Assembly (NCBI GenBank): GCA_965153455.1
Contig: OZ234498.1
Span: forward strand, 2,294,001-2,358,000
Source: Sphagnum compactum
Taxonomy: Eukaryota > Bryophyta > Sphagnopsida > Sphagnales
Direction: 5' to 3'
Length of the DNA stretch: 64,000 nucleotides
The position numbers and the translations under genes are program-made. This document shows positions 52,532 through 64,000 of the stretch, in pieces; position 1 is the first letter of the stretch; each line of letters starts with the position of its first letter. The notes under the pieces are model-generated. The model was not told the DNA's origin. It made no database searches and was given only the letters and a program-made list of their open reading frames with translations.

Positions 52532-53210
52532 AAATGTGGGACCAAATGAAAAACTAGATCATTCCATAGTCTGTCCCTTGCAAGCAAAGAGAGAGAGAGA
52601 GAGACAACAAACATCTAGTGAACATTCCTGAAAATGTGGGACCGAATGAAAAACTATGTATCATATTCTCTCCCTTACAAGCAAAGAGAGAGAGAGAGAG
52701 ACAACAAACATCTAGTGAACATTCCTGAAAATGTGGGACCGAATGAAAAACTATGTATCATATTCTCTCCCTTACAAGCAAAGAGAGAGAGAGAGACAAC
52801 AAACATCTAGTGAACATTCCTGAAAATGTGGGACCGAATGAAAAACTATGTATCATATTCTCTCCCTTACAAGCAAAGAGAGAGAGACAACAAACATCTA
52901 GTGAACATTCCTGAAAATGTGGGACCGAATGAAAAACTATGTATCATATTCTCTCCCTTACAAGCAACGAGAGAGAGACAACAAACATCTAGTGAACATT
53001 CCTCAAAATGTGGGACCGAATGAAAAACTATGTACCATATTCTCTCCCTTACAAGCAAGAGAGAAGCAATAAACACTAGATGAACATTTCCTCAAAATAT
53101 GGGACCAAATGAAAACTACATGGTTCTATAGTCTCTCCCTTGACACACAAACCAACAAACACACCTAATGAACATTCCTCAAAAAATTGTGGGACCAAAT
53201 GAAAAATACC
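52532..53210. repeat. Eight-copy tandem array, 89-100 bp period, with an inner (AG)n tract that shortens
   Basis: ATGTGGGACC marks each unit at 52534, 52634, 52731, 52826, 52917 and 53008, with diverged units at about 53097 and 53187. Periods are 100, 97, 95, 91, 91, 89 and about 90 bp. The rest of the unit (GAATGAAAAACTATGTATCA, TCTCTCCCTTACAAGCAA, ACAACAAACATCTAGTGAACA) is nearly identical. The differences in period come almost wholly from the inner GAGAGA tract, which shortens from about nine AG units to two or three from left to right. It is a minisatellite containing a microsatellite, not a gene. Confidence 0.95.
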
Positions 53211-53217
53211 CAGTTCC

Positions 53218-53218
<1 letters not shown>

Positions 53219-53250
<32 letters not shown>
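53219..53250. repeat. (CT)n microsatellite
   Basis: This is an uninterrupted CT tract of about 14 units, directly after the tandem array. Confidence 0.95.
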
Positions 53251-53251
<1 letters not shown>

Positions 53252-56200
53252 ATGCATGAGTCAGCAAATGCTCTCTCCATCAATGTCAGTTGACAGTTGA
53301 CATTGCTGTGTGTGCAGATCTTGTTGCAACAATATCCTCTTTCTGCCTAGATAAAAGCAAATCCTACCCAAATGTGAAAAAAAATCTAAATAAAATTCTA
53401 AAGCTGAAAATTCTGCTTACCACAACTGTCCAAGCCAAGAAATTTTGACATATTGAATTAACCTTCTTGGCTTGGGTTTCATTTGCCTTGCTTATGGGAG
53501 CCAAGAAATTAGGGCATTTCTCAACTTTTTATCCATTGCCAAGTTTCTTGGCTTGGGTCATTTGCATAGATCTTGAGTCAAGAGTCAACACCTAAGCCTT
53601 AAACCCTAGACCATCAATTTGAATAGGTAGTATAACGTTGTTAGTGTACTAACAACAATTTTTGATCCAGGGTTGTGTGTAGGGTTTAGGGTACTAGTTG
53701 TTGGAATTGGAACTGATCCTTCTCCTCAAAAACTAGGAACCAGACAAGACTGGTTTTAACTTTTTTTTAAACCCTAAATGTGATGTGTATGATGCCAGTG
53801 TACCAATGTGAGACTCTTTCCCAATCCACATCCACACCAACATATTCATCCATTTCAGTGGTGCATTTTTAAAAGGGCACTAAGTGCTAATCTTTTGAGA
53901 GATGAGTCTTTTTACTTATGTCTTTGTTGGCATTTTGACTTGAAACACCTCAAGAAAATCATCTTTCATTTGACAAATATTTGTTTTTTCTTTACACTTC
54001 AGAGAAAACACTCCTCCAAGTATGTATTTGACATTTGAAATGTCATGGAATCTAAGGTTCAAAGCAAAAACTTTTGAGATATGTAATTAGTAAACGAAAT
54101 TTGGTGATTCCCCCATGCAATGCCAAATGCCACAAACTATTCTCAAATCTCCCACACCATTTTCTTTGCCTCCCAATTACAAAGACCTTTAACTTTACTT
54201 ACACATCATATAAATGTGTAAGGCTCACCTACATCTATGTATGTGCAAGTGTATAACACAAGATGTGTAAGTGCAAATGTAAAAAAATACACTTACATTG
54301 TTTTACATAATCATGTAAAATCAATGTAAAAATGTGTAAATCATATTGGGTGGGGGGAGGGAGGGCGGGAAGGAGTTTTTTTTTTAAAATGACAATGGGC
54401 CAATCAAAATGGCCCATTGCAAAAAAGACATTGAACTTTGGGATGCACCCACAATTAATATGGATTGCATTTATGCATATTGTCATGAATGGGTATATAA
54501 TGTATGCACTTACACCCCCTAGAACTTTACATGGAATTATGTAAGTGTAAATGGAAAATTTTATATTTCCCCTTCGTAAATGTAAGTGTATAAAACTACA
54601 TATACAAAATGGGCAATGTTGATCTAAGTGCAAAAAAAATGAATGTGTAAAATGTAAATGATTTATATTACACAATTTTACACATTGTATATACAATTAT
54701 TTATAGTTACACACATAACATTACTCCTTACTTATGATGCTTAAAATCTCGGGTGAACTAGCACTTACATTGGTACCATGCTAAAACCCCAAATTGTTTT
54801 AGGTTGCTTTTAAACTTTGTATATATCGAATGTCTAATTAAATCAACATCTTATTTGAGTACAAGTTTAACATTTCCTCCCAAAATTATTAGCTTTAAAA
54901 GGCCTTATTAAAGAATGTGAAAGTACCGCTATAAATGTTGGTTCACTTTAATCCTATTTATGTACCCATTTGCATAGATAATTACATAGGTATGTAGTGT
55001 AAGGGGGGAGTAAAAGGGTTTATAGATCAATTACCAAAGGTGGAACCTTGAACCACACCTTTGGGTCATAGTGGGTTTTCAATTGATGGTGTGTTACCAT
55101 GTCTTGTGTCACATAATCCCAAATGTGAAATAGCTAGTTTAATTTAAGCACTATTTTTTTTTGAAATTATCAAAATATTGAAAAGTATCTGCCTACCATG
55201 TTGAAAATAAGGGAAAAACATTGAAACACACCAGTTTAATTATTTAATATTAATGTCAAAAATTTTATTTTTATTATTATTATTATTATTATCAAACATA
55301 AATGAAAAAATAAATAAATTATTAAGCACCTTGATGATAAATTAGGCTAATTACTACATTCTAAGGAAACCACTCCTTATATATTTCAAGCAACTAAAAT
55401 TAAAAGTTTTTTTTTGGTATGTTATGAGATAATGAAATATTTTAGGTATATTTATAAATATATTAAATATATTCTAAATATATTTTCATAATGAATTATA
55501 GGCAACTTATTTACATTTAAATAAATTATAAATTTTATTTTTTCTCAATAAGTTGCAATTATTTTTTGCACGCCATTTGGAATAAAATAAAAATGGCCTC
55601 CCCAAATTTTACATATTATTTTGTGCAATTTCATTTCCTATTATGTTGGTATTACCAATGACATCTCTTGGCATTTAAACTATGGCCTTTATTCCTTTAA
55701 AATGAATATGTTTGCTAGTAGGAATTGAATGCCACAAGTTAGTTTCCATGGATGTCATATGATGATTTTATTTCGAAAACTTATTTTCCATTTGTTTCAA
55801 TGTAACTATTATTCATCAAACTTGACATGCATAAATTCTATCGAGAATGTATAAACCTATGAAGGAAAAATGGATCAACCACATCTACCCTTGTCATTGT
55901 CCTTAGAAAAACATAATGTTAAAATAACTCTAAAGATGAAAAAATATTAAAAACATGTAGTTGACGAACTTCACATTGTTCTTGGATATTTTCATGTGAA
56001 CTTCAATGAGGTTTTGGTAAGTGCATGGATGAATTGGGCTTCCAACTTGTGAACCTAGCTCTTTGCACTTAGGAATGCACCAATGAAAGTGATGGCAATT
56101 GTATGTGGATGGCAATTCCATGTGGATAACAAGGGACTAGTAAAACTCATTTTTGAATTGACTAAAAGTTTATGTTGGGATCAACTTAGTTTCCTTACAT

Positions 56201-57360
56201 GAAGTTGATGCTTGTTTTCAAAGTTCTTCACATCAAATTTTAAAACTTACAAGGTTTCATTGTTATTTGAAGAACCACACTAGTTTTATTTTTTTCTTTA
56301 TTTTTAAACTTTAAGTATGTAATTAACTTGATGATTATGAGTGTCATATGAAGATGCATGCATTAATGTCATGTTAGAGCTCTTTTTCAGCTTATAAGCT
56401 TGGGATTCGACCTTGGGCAAAAGTTGTCTATTCACCTCAATCCAATTTCACCATCTTATCATACCTTGCTTGATTGTGGTTGAATTTTTTATCAAAGAAC
56501 TTTAACGTTATAAATTTTGAATGCTATAATTGATTTTGTAATCAAATTCATAAATGAGTAGATTGAACCACATGTCTAATTAAGGCTTCAAATAAAAGTA
56601 AAATAAATGTAAAAAAGGCTTAGGCTCTTTAGGGAATAATTTGTTAGCAATGTTGTCCATGAAGAGATCCTTCAATTTGGGACCTCCTTCCAACATCCTA
56701 GGGACATCCCTCAACTTGGGATGTCTTAAGATGTCCCAACACATCTCAACACATTTCATCACCTTTTAAAAAGGTGATTTTTTTTGTCCAAATGAAAGTT
56801 CAAATGAATATTAGAATTGACATTGGGTCCAATGCCATAATGATGGAGCAAATGTCAAAAGTTAGGGAAAATAGGGAACAACAACACTTGAAGTATGGAA
56901 CATGATAGAAATTTCATGTGTCAATGGGAACATTTGTTTTTCATTTGTTCCCTTAATGCACCTATTGTTCACTTGCCTTCATCACCTTTCCTGTCCACCC
57001 CAATGCCTTTGTCATTTGTTTCGATTCCTTTCATTGTTCACCCTAACACCCCATTGTTCCTTCATACCCATCCTTGTCATTTGGTTATCATAATTGGATT
57101 GCTAAAAAACATTTATGGCCTTGTTGTCCTCCACACTAGTCCTCCATGCTATTGCCTTTCATGGCACACTCATTGTTCATCATATTGTCCTTATTGTTCA
57201 TTTATTATAGAACTATTACTAAACTTTTAAAAAAATAAATTTATGTTAAGGACATTCACCCTAATGCAACAATGCCCTTGTTGTCCTTTATGTGCCTTTA
57301 TCATCCATCCCATGTCCCCAAGTTCTCATCTTTTTTCAAATTGTTAAGAATAATTATGCA
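53251..57360. other. AT-rich spacer
   Basis: No gene is recognised. An (ATT)n tract lies at about 55270-55292. The segment 54200-54720 is full of TGTAA/TTACA-type short repeats (AAGTGTAAATG and relatives in both orientations). The segment 56930-57330 is pyrimidine-rich with many CCTTGTCATT/CATTGTTC-like phrases, echoed at 63.0-63.2 kb on the other side of the copia element. Confidence 0.45.
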
Positions 57361-57496
57361 TGTATTTGTTAGAAATATAAAACAAAGGTACAAAAGAGAA
57401 AATGATTTTATAAATATGATGAATGAATCATGAATACACATGAAAGTCCAAAAGTAGGAAAGACCACACTAGTTGGTAGTGAAAGGTCACACCATA

Positions 57497-57849
57497 ATTA
57501 AAATACTGTAATACCAAGTTACCATTTTGACAACAAACTACTGAATAATTATTTAAATTTGAAACCTTAACTTTGGCACTTGGTTTTTTAATTCTGAAAT
57601 TTCAACATGCAGTGATTAAAGAAAATAATAAATAGGGTTCTGTCAATGTTATGGAACAATCTAGTGTGTCTATACTATTTCAATTTTAAATCATTGTCAT
57701 GGAAGGTTTGTAGTTCAAATTTGATAGTTGAACTTTTTACTTTTATTAAAAATTTGGCACAAATAATGAATAAGTTTTCAAAAGTTTGGCAAAACAAAAA
57801 ATAATTTAATTTATGGCAAAATGGTAAAGGTATTACAATAATAATTAAT
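57497..57849. mobile_element. MITE inserted in the 3' LTR of the copia element
   Basis: The 5' LTR lacks about 320 bp present in the 3' LTR. The extra segment has inverted ends: left TACTGTAATACCAAGTTACC followed by ATTTTG (about 57504-57529), and right, reverse-complemented, TATTGTAATACCTTTACC followed by ATTTTG (about 57842-57819). That is the signature of a MITE insertion after the retrotransposon landed. The exact target duplication is blurred by AT-rich sequence. Confidence 0.7.
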
Positions 57850-58748
57850 GTAAAAATTAGGTTGTGTATTAAAACCTTCATTCAACTAAGTCTAGACTAG
57901 TCATGGAATTGAACAATATCGACAAGTATCAAACACTTGATGTGTTTTGGTTGAGGTAGGGCTTTTATTAACACATCAACAACCATGTTTTCTATAGGGC
58001 AATGTAATATTGTGATATTTCCATGTTCTATTTTCTCATGAAAATAGTGATGTTTTATGTCAATATGTTTAGGTCTATCACAATGCAAAAAGTAAAGGTC
58101 CTTGTTGGTGAAATTTGATTTCCTTCATTAATTGTTTAATCCATATCACTTCTCTAATTGTTGAAACACTTGCAATACGTTTAGCTTAGGTTGAAAATAA
58201 TGCAACCATCTACGTATTTATGTTTTCTTTGCCATGATATGACTCCACTGGCCAAAGTAAATACATGACTTGATGTCAACTTGTTGGAACCTTATTGATA
58301 AGTAATTCCATAATTTGATGTTCCTTTTATGTGCCTTAATATAAGTTTTACATCAAACCAATGTGCTTGGCATGCATTTTCCATGTACGTGGCCATTTGA
58401 CTGACATGATAAGCTAGGTTAGGGCAAGGATAAGTCATTACATGCATTAGGCATCCCACAACCATAGAATAAGGTACTTCTTGCATGACATCAGTGTTTT
58501 CGAATTCTAATGAATTCATATTGTAGTTTAATTTAAACTCAATTTTAAAAGGAATAGACAAGGCTTACAATCAAACATATTAAATTCATACCACATATAT
58601 GACACTTGTTTTAGTCCATATATGCATTTAAGTAATTTACGAACATATTTTTAATATCTTAGATTTACATAACCTTCAAGTTGTTCCTTGTATACCTCCT
58701 CATGCAAAAGGCCATATAAAAACATTGTTTTCACATCCATTTGGTGGA

Positions 58749-59568
58749 TGACGCGCTCCTTGGTCCCGAGGTGAACCCACTTGAGGGTTCACCAATGTGA
58801 AGTTGCGGAAAGTGGGGACCGAAGGGCACGCTCCCGATTTCCAACTCTAAAAAGGGGTAGAGGGTCGAGTTGGAAGCCCCGGGATTAGACTAGGAGGATG
58901 GACTAGTAGATCAAGCATGAATCTGCATCCAAAACCAACCACAAATGGGTTAGTTCACATTCGGGAACACCCTTGGGTGTTGGGACAAGCCACGGGCACT
59001 TCGGACTACTTGACTCACCACGGCCCAGACTTGGGGGAAGCCACCACCTTCCCCCTTATAGTTATCTCTGCAGCTCACCACGGAGGCTACATCCAAATGG
59101 CACATTTTGTTGGGACTCCCGAAATGGAGTCCCGAAACTGTCCCGGCGGGACTCCCGGGACTTTGAACGGTCATAACTCCCGATTCCGAAATCCGATTGT
59201 GACAAGGTTTGAACCAAAGTTGTAGCCCTCGTCGAGATCTTTCCAACGCCATGTCGCACTCCCTGAGGCGACGTCGGGAAAGGGTCGATTCCCGACTTTT
59301 AGTGGTCGGGAGTCAAACTGCCAGTTTGACTCCTGGCCCTTCTTTTGCCCATAACTTGGGCTGCAGATGTCCAAATTGCCAATGCGAGGCCATTTTCGAT
59401 ATCTACGTTTCAAGACCTTTTCAATGACACCAAGAACATCCCAATGCGAGGTGTTTTGCCCCTTGCTGTCGAGCTCTGAACATTCGGGAGTCCCGGAGGA
59501 CTCCAAACCTCCAACTTTTCCGAGTGTTGGGCTTCACCCCCACACTTGGACAAAGTGGGGTTGCGACA
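58749..59568. mobile_element. Solo LTR (820 bp) nested in the copia reverse transcriptase
   Basis: The insert begins TGACGCGC and ends TTGCGACA, so it has TG...CA ends. It is flanked by a perfect 5-bp direct repeat GTGGA at 58744-58748 and 59569-59573. Removing the insert and one GTGGA restores continuous reverse-transcriptase reading (YDLHVH to QMDVK on the minus strand). The insert is much richer in G and C than its host and has no internal coding region, so it is a solo LTR or LTR-only derivative. Several open frames inside (for example 58917-59225) are a by-product of its composition. The family is probably Ty3/gypsy-like, but this is inference. Confidence 0.9.
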
Positions 59569-62500
59569 GTGGACATGGAGATCATAAATTGTTGCAAGGG
59601 ATAGGAAGATATCTAAAAAACTTCTTATGGCCATGGGCAAAAAAGTTTCACCAATATAGTTTACACATTTTTCATGTGTAAAATTGCGAGCCACCAAATG
59701 TGTTCAATAATGGGTAATGCCATGGGCATTTATATTTTCTTTTCAAATTCACTTACAATTGATTATGGATCTCTTAGGGGGTAAGTCTTATAATGTCCAT
59801 GTGTTGTTTTTCATTAAATTCGTTGTACTTTAAATTTAATGTTTCTTTCCATTTTTTCCATCATTATTGCTTAAAACCTCCTACTTGATGGTAGTTGGTG
59901 CATTAAAATTATATCTAACGATGACAATTGATTTGCAAATGTCAAATGGTCATGTTATTATATTGGTAATTGACCTATTGAATTATTAGAACTCTTGGAT
60001 TTGCTTGTGTTATTTTGTTGTTTGGACGTCGAATTTGACATGACTACATCAAATGAATCATTGTCATTTAATAATGGAATTTATGAGGATCATAACATGT
60101 CAGAAAATACTATTTTATGTTGTGATTCACTTTGTAAACCTAATTGAGATTACATATGAACATTAGATGAATTTGATAATGATCGTAATAAAATTACATT
60201 ATGTAGTGGAAAAATTATGGGATTGTTTTGGTTGTTGTTGTGGGAGATTTGGTATGGTTTTGACCTCATCATATAATACCTCAATTTCATTATCATGATT
60301 TTCAATGGCATTTGATAATCTTATCAATTTCAAGTTGTTTTGATTTCAACAATTTTTCTTCATTAAATGTTACATCTAAGTTAACAAGATATTTTCATTT
60401 GTCTTTATCATATCGATGATAATTTTTGACACCTTGTAGGTCACCATAACCAACAAATACACATTTACATGTCTTCATGTTTAGTTTTGTACATTTTCAT
60501 CTTGTATATGAACATATGCCGAACATTTAAAATTACATAAATGGCTTAAGTTTGGTGTTTGCCATACCATTCACGGGTCTCTTTGAAATTTCAGTTATTT
60601 TTTTAAATGGTTGATTTTGAATGTAACAAGTTGTTACAATATAAACTCAAAATGAATTGGGGAGATTAGAAGTATGTAACATACACCTTGTTGACTCCAT
60701 TCATGTCCTATTTTTGCACTCCACTTACACCATTTTGTGTAGGTGTGCAAAGTATAGTGAATTGACATGCAATTCCATGTTGTACACAAAAATAATTATA
60801 TTGGATGTTGCAAAAAAATTCACCTCTATTATTAGATTACAAGGCTTTCATTTTATGACCTATTTGATTGTTGACATAAGCCTTTTTATTTTGAAAAGTG
60901 GTAAACACTTCAAATCTATGTTTTAAAAAGTAGATTGTTGTAAATCTTGAATAGTCATATACATAGGTCACAAAGTAACTAAATCATTTTATGGATTTAG
61001 TTGGCATAGGCCCACACACATTTGTATGTATCATCTCCATAAATGTAGAAGCATATGTTACCATTTGCCCCTTTGGTAATGGAGTTTTATGTTGTTTACC
61101 AACCAAACAATGTTCACATAATGAAAGATTTGAGATGTTAAATACAAAACCCAATATCATCTTTGTTTTAATTATCTTTTGAAATGCATGTTGGTTTAAG
61201 TGTCCCATATGATGATGTCATTTTATGATATATTTTGTAAGGTTCTTATTCATTAACAACAAATTAGATTGTTTATCAATAATATCAAGTGGGTACAAAT
61301 TTTCAATTTGATTGAATCTCAAATATGTTTCTTCTTTATCTTTTGACTTTGTTTTGATGATACAATATTCATGGAAGAATTCAATATTAGTGCATTGAGT
61401 AGAGCTACTTTAAGGTGTGAGCAAGATAAAGTAGACCATTCTTGACCCTTGTAATTTACTTATAACATAAATGGAAATCATAATTGATATGTCAAAACCA
61501 AAAAAATATTTTATTAAAATAATTTAGATTAAAATAATCTCATATTTTATCATAATAATACTGAAGAACCACATTCAAATAACTTAAAGAGATTTTGAAT
61601 TTATTTTTTAGTGTTAATATCAATAAATAATTTGTTTCATTTTTAAATTGGACTTTGAGCCCACTACTTTTTTGTTTACTTTACCTTGTATGCACCCTTT
61701 ACACATTGATACCAAGTTCTTAACTAGATTAGGCACATGTAAAATGTCATGTACATTTGTAATTTCTCAATTCTTAAGGTTGATTCAAGGATATTTCCTA
61801 TGTTAATGGCTTGATGTTTTTCATCACCACTTGTGTAAATAAGTAAAAGAAAATTCTAAATTTTATATGATATGAATCACTTTTTTGTGGTGCCATGTGA
61901 TGAGAAGTTGCTTTTGAATCAAGAACCATTTATGTGAATGTTATTAAAATTCATCCTTGTTAAGGCATAATAATAGGTAGTAACAAGAAAATGGATTTGT
62001 TAAAAGTTGAATTATTATTGTTTGAATTCAAATTGGACTTTGGAGGGAAATTTTAAAATATTTATTTTTGATGCATATTTGGATTATATTTGGAATATAT
62101 TTGTAGGAGTTTGATATATTTGTATAACAAGAATAAAAGTATAAGGATTTTAAAAATAGGAAGAAGAGGAAGTAGTAGTTTACAATTTTGTTATATTTGA
62201 TGTTTTAATGTGTAGATCTACTTGTAGGAAGTATAGTTTTGAAACAATTTTTTCTATTTTGTTTTTATATCATCTAATCTTGTATGGCAAAAATATTAAT
62301 TTTACAAAGTGGAAATTATTGTGTTTCTATAGATTGTGTTGGTAAAAATATGTATTTGTTGGAAGTATGGTTCTATTATGTGACAACAAAATTGTATTAT
62401 ATTTAATATAGAAATTGATATTTACCAATCTTTATTGGTCATCATGAACAAGTGGAAGGTTTCAGACATTATAGTTGGAATCTCTATTAATCAATAGGCA

Positions 62501-63007
62501 TTTGAACTGTGTGTTGTAATAAATGGTTCCCATGAAGGAACAAGAGTTCTCAACAATAATACATATTGTTGTTCTTCAAGGATAACAAGCCCATCAACTA
62601 AGGTTTTATCAAGAATTCCTTGAAATTCTTCAAAAAGCTCAAAAAATTGGATTATTTGTATACATCATAACTTCACTTAATTTTGTTTGAACCATGCCTT
62701 TGGGTTGCAAGATTTATTTGTATGAGATGTTGATTTTCCCAAATATCTTTAGAAGTTTAAAAAGATTTTACCAATTGTATTTGTTGATCATCACAATATA
62801 AAATGATGTTAGCATATGATTTTGAATTTTGATACCATGTTATAAATACATAACAAAGGTGCAAGAGAGACAATGGTTTTACAAATTTAGTGAATGAAAC
62901 ATGAATACACACAAGAGTCCAAAAATAGGAAATTCCACACGGGTTGGTGGCGAACGGCCACAACCATATTGAATTAAACTAATAGTTAAAATAGGAAATT
63001 AGGTTGT

Positions 63008-64000
63008 CTCCCAATAATGTTGTCCATGTATACACCCTTGCCATCCTTGTCACCATCCTCCAACATCCCCATTGTCCTTGTCGTTGCCCCTTCCCTCCCC
63101 ATCATTTGGCCCGACCATCCTTGTTGTCTCGGCACTCTCCTTGCATTATCCCAACTAAATCAAGATGTCCTTGGACTATGACATCCCATATCCAATTTAG
63201 ATTTTTTACTAGGATGCTTGAATTTAGGATGGTTAACAAGTTATGTCACATTCTAGAATCTCCATGGGACTTTATGCCAACATTCAAGGTCAAGAACCTT
63301 GATTGTTTGAAGAAACTTTTATGATGTTGTGAAATTTGGAATGCTAAACTAACATCTTTAATGTTCATGTCCATAATGCAACTGCAATGGAATGCACAAC
63401 TATATATTGTTTGCATATATGCAAATGAGGACAAGAGCTTTCAAGAACTTTTGGGATTAATTGATTGATTTTCACAATAGCATGGCACGGGGGAAGATTG
63501 ATGGGCAACACTTTGAAAAAAAACAAGACACAAGATATAAAATGTATTCTAAATGTGATGGCAAGTCCTTAAACCAAAATAGTTGAGTATGATAATAATA
63601 ATCACACCATCAACTCATAATTCACAAGTGGGCAAACATGAATATCATACATGACCAATATACAACATCCAAGATCTAATCCATGGAACTTGGAACATGA
63701 AGTCAACTTTCAAAGAGAAATGTTTTAGCTCTTAGTTTGTAAGAAATTTATCCCAAATAAATTTGATTAATTGATACATTGATTATGGTTTGCTAAACTC
63801 TACCTAAACAATTGTAAAAGACCAACCAAAAATATCATTCATGTATGAGCTATAGAATTGGAGTTAGATTCCATGTGAGAACCTTGCAAACAAAGACATA
63901 CTTTTAAAAAAAAAATAGATTTGTCAAAATGGTGTTTTTAGTTATAAACATTCTTAACACAAATGCGTGTTAAGATTGCTTTTAAATCTACATTTTGTAT
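63008..64000. other. AT-rich spacer flanking the copia element
   Basis: 63.01-63.2 kb is pyrimidine-rich with ATCCTTGTC/CATTGTCC phrases like those at 56.9-57.3 kb. Nothing recognisable follows to the end of the window. Confidence 0.45.

Larger units (their letters stand above)
57367..63007 (-). mobile_element. Old Ty1/copia LTR retrotransposon, interrupted by two later insertions
   Basis: LTRs share TGTTA-AAAT at their inner plus-strand start and AACAAAGGT-CAA-AGAGA, ATGAATACACA and AGTCCAAAA. The 5' LTR is 62838-63007 and the 3' LTR 57367 to about 57855. A primer-binding site TGGTATCA adjoins the 5' LTR (62837-62830), as for initiator tRNA-Met. Domains follow in order on the minus strand. 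GAG (about 62800-62480) includes LFEEFQGILD and LVPSWEPFI. The GAG-pre-integrase segment (61208-60984) has GHLNQHAF, LCEHCLVGKQHK and VCGPMP. A worn integrase segment with TPTQNGV lies near 60740. Reverse transcriptase is split at 59697-59574 (VARNFTHEK, NYIGETFLPMA) and 58743-58290 (QMDVKTMFLYG, VPYSMVVGCLM). RNase H (58088-57897) has PKHIDIKHHYFHEKI. Order GAG-INT-RT-RH is diagnostic of copia. Many stops and frameshifts make it defective. Confidence 0.9.

Noticed and set aside
52532-53210. Repeat array as a CRISPR or repeat-protein gene
   Set aside because: Units are tandem without unique spacers, and unit lengths not divisible by three break any reading frame.
58917-59506. Several 60-110-codon frames on both strands
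   Set aside because: All lie inside the GC-rich solo LTR, where low stop-codon density explains them.

Overview
The window is nuclear DNA from a land plant. The evidence is spliced genes with GT-AG introns, a plant-type TOM20, a plant H2A.X ending in SQEF, a plant tRNA-Arg(CCU), a Ty1/copia retrotransposon, and long AT-rich gene-poor spacers full of old transposons and MITE-like elements. This composition and the mobile-element load fit a large-genome vascular plant. A gymnosperm is my best guess, but that is inference and not shown by any single diagnostic sequence.

Layout. 1-6.5 kb is AT-rich spacer with a CTAC-type microsatellite and a tRNA-derived SINE-like head. 6.5-8.6 kb holds a decayed non-LTR element with a DUF4283-like ORF1. 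An intact tRNA-Arg(CCU) lies at 8796-8868, followed by two minisatellites. A four-exon minus-strand gene for a small conserved membrane protein occupies 9955-12053. 12.1-24.7 kb is spacer with tandem duplications, GC-rich islands and a probable DNA-element remnant at 20.2-21.6 kb. A complete six-exon TOM20 gene runs forward at 25248-27327 and faces a two-exon H2A.X gene on the minus strand (30049-28914). 31-42 kb is transposon-rich: a TIR element with CACTA-like ends, a pogo/Tigger-like transposase pseudogene, MITE-like elements and a fold-back element. A long plus-strand gene at 42548-49059 encodes a membrane protein with a Cys-rich segment, a von Willebrand A domain and a Cache-like segment, resembling animal calcium-channel alpha2-delta/CACHD1 proteins. 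49-57 kb has short palindromes, a striking 90-100 bp tandem array and AT-rich spacer. 57.4-63.0 kb is an old Ty1/copia element on the minus strand, itself interrupted by an 820-bp solo LTR (with a perfect 5-bp target duplication) in its reverse transcriptase and by a MITE in its 3' LTR.

The genes do not form a pathway: they are independent housekeeping loci (mitochondrial protein import, DNA-damage chromatin, translation) plus one unusual receptor-like or channel-accessory-like gene. The items most worth follow-up are the VWA-Cache gene, the nested transposon stack, and a MITE family present in opposite orientations in introns of two different genes.
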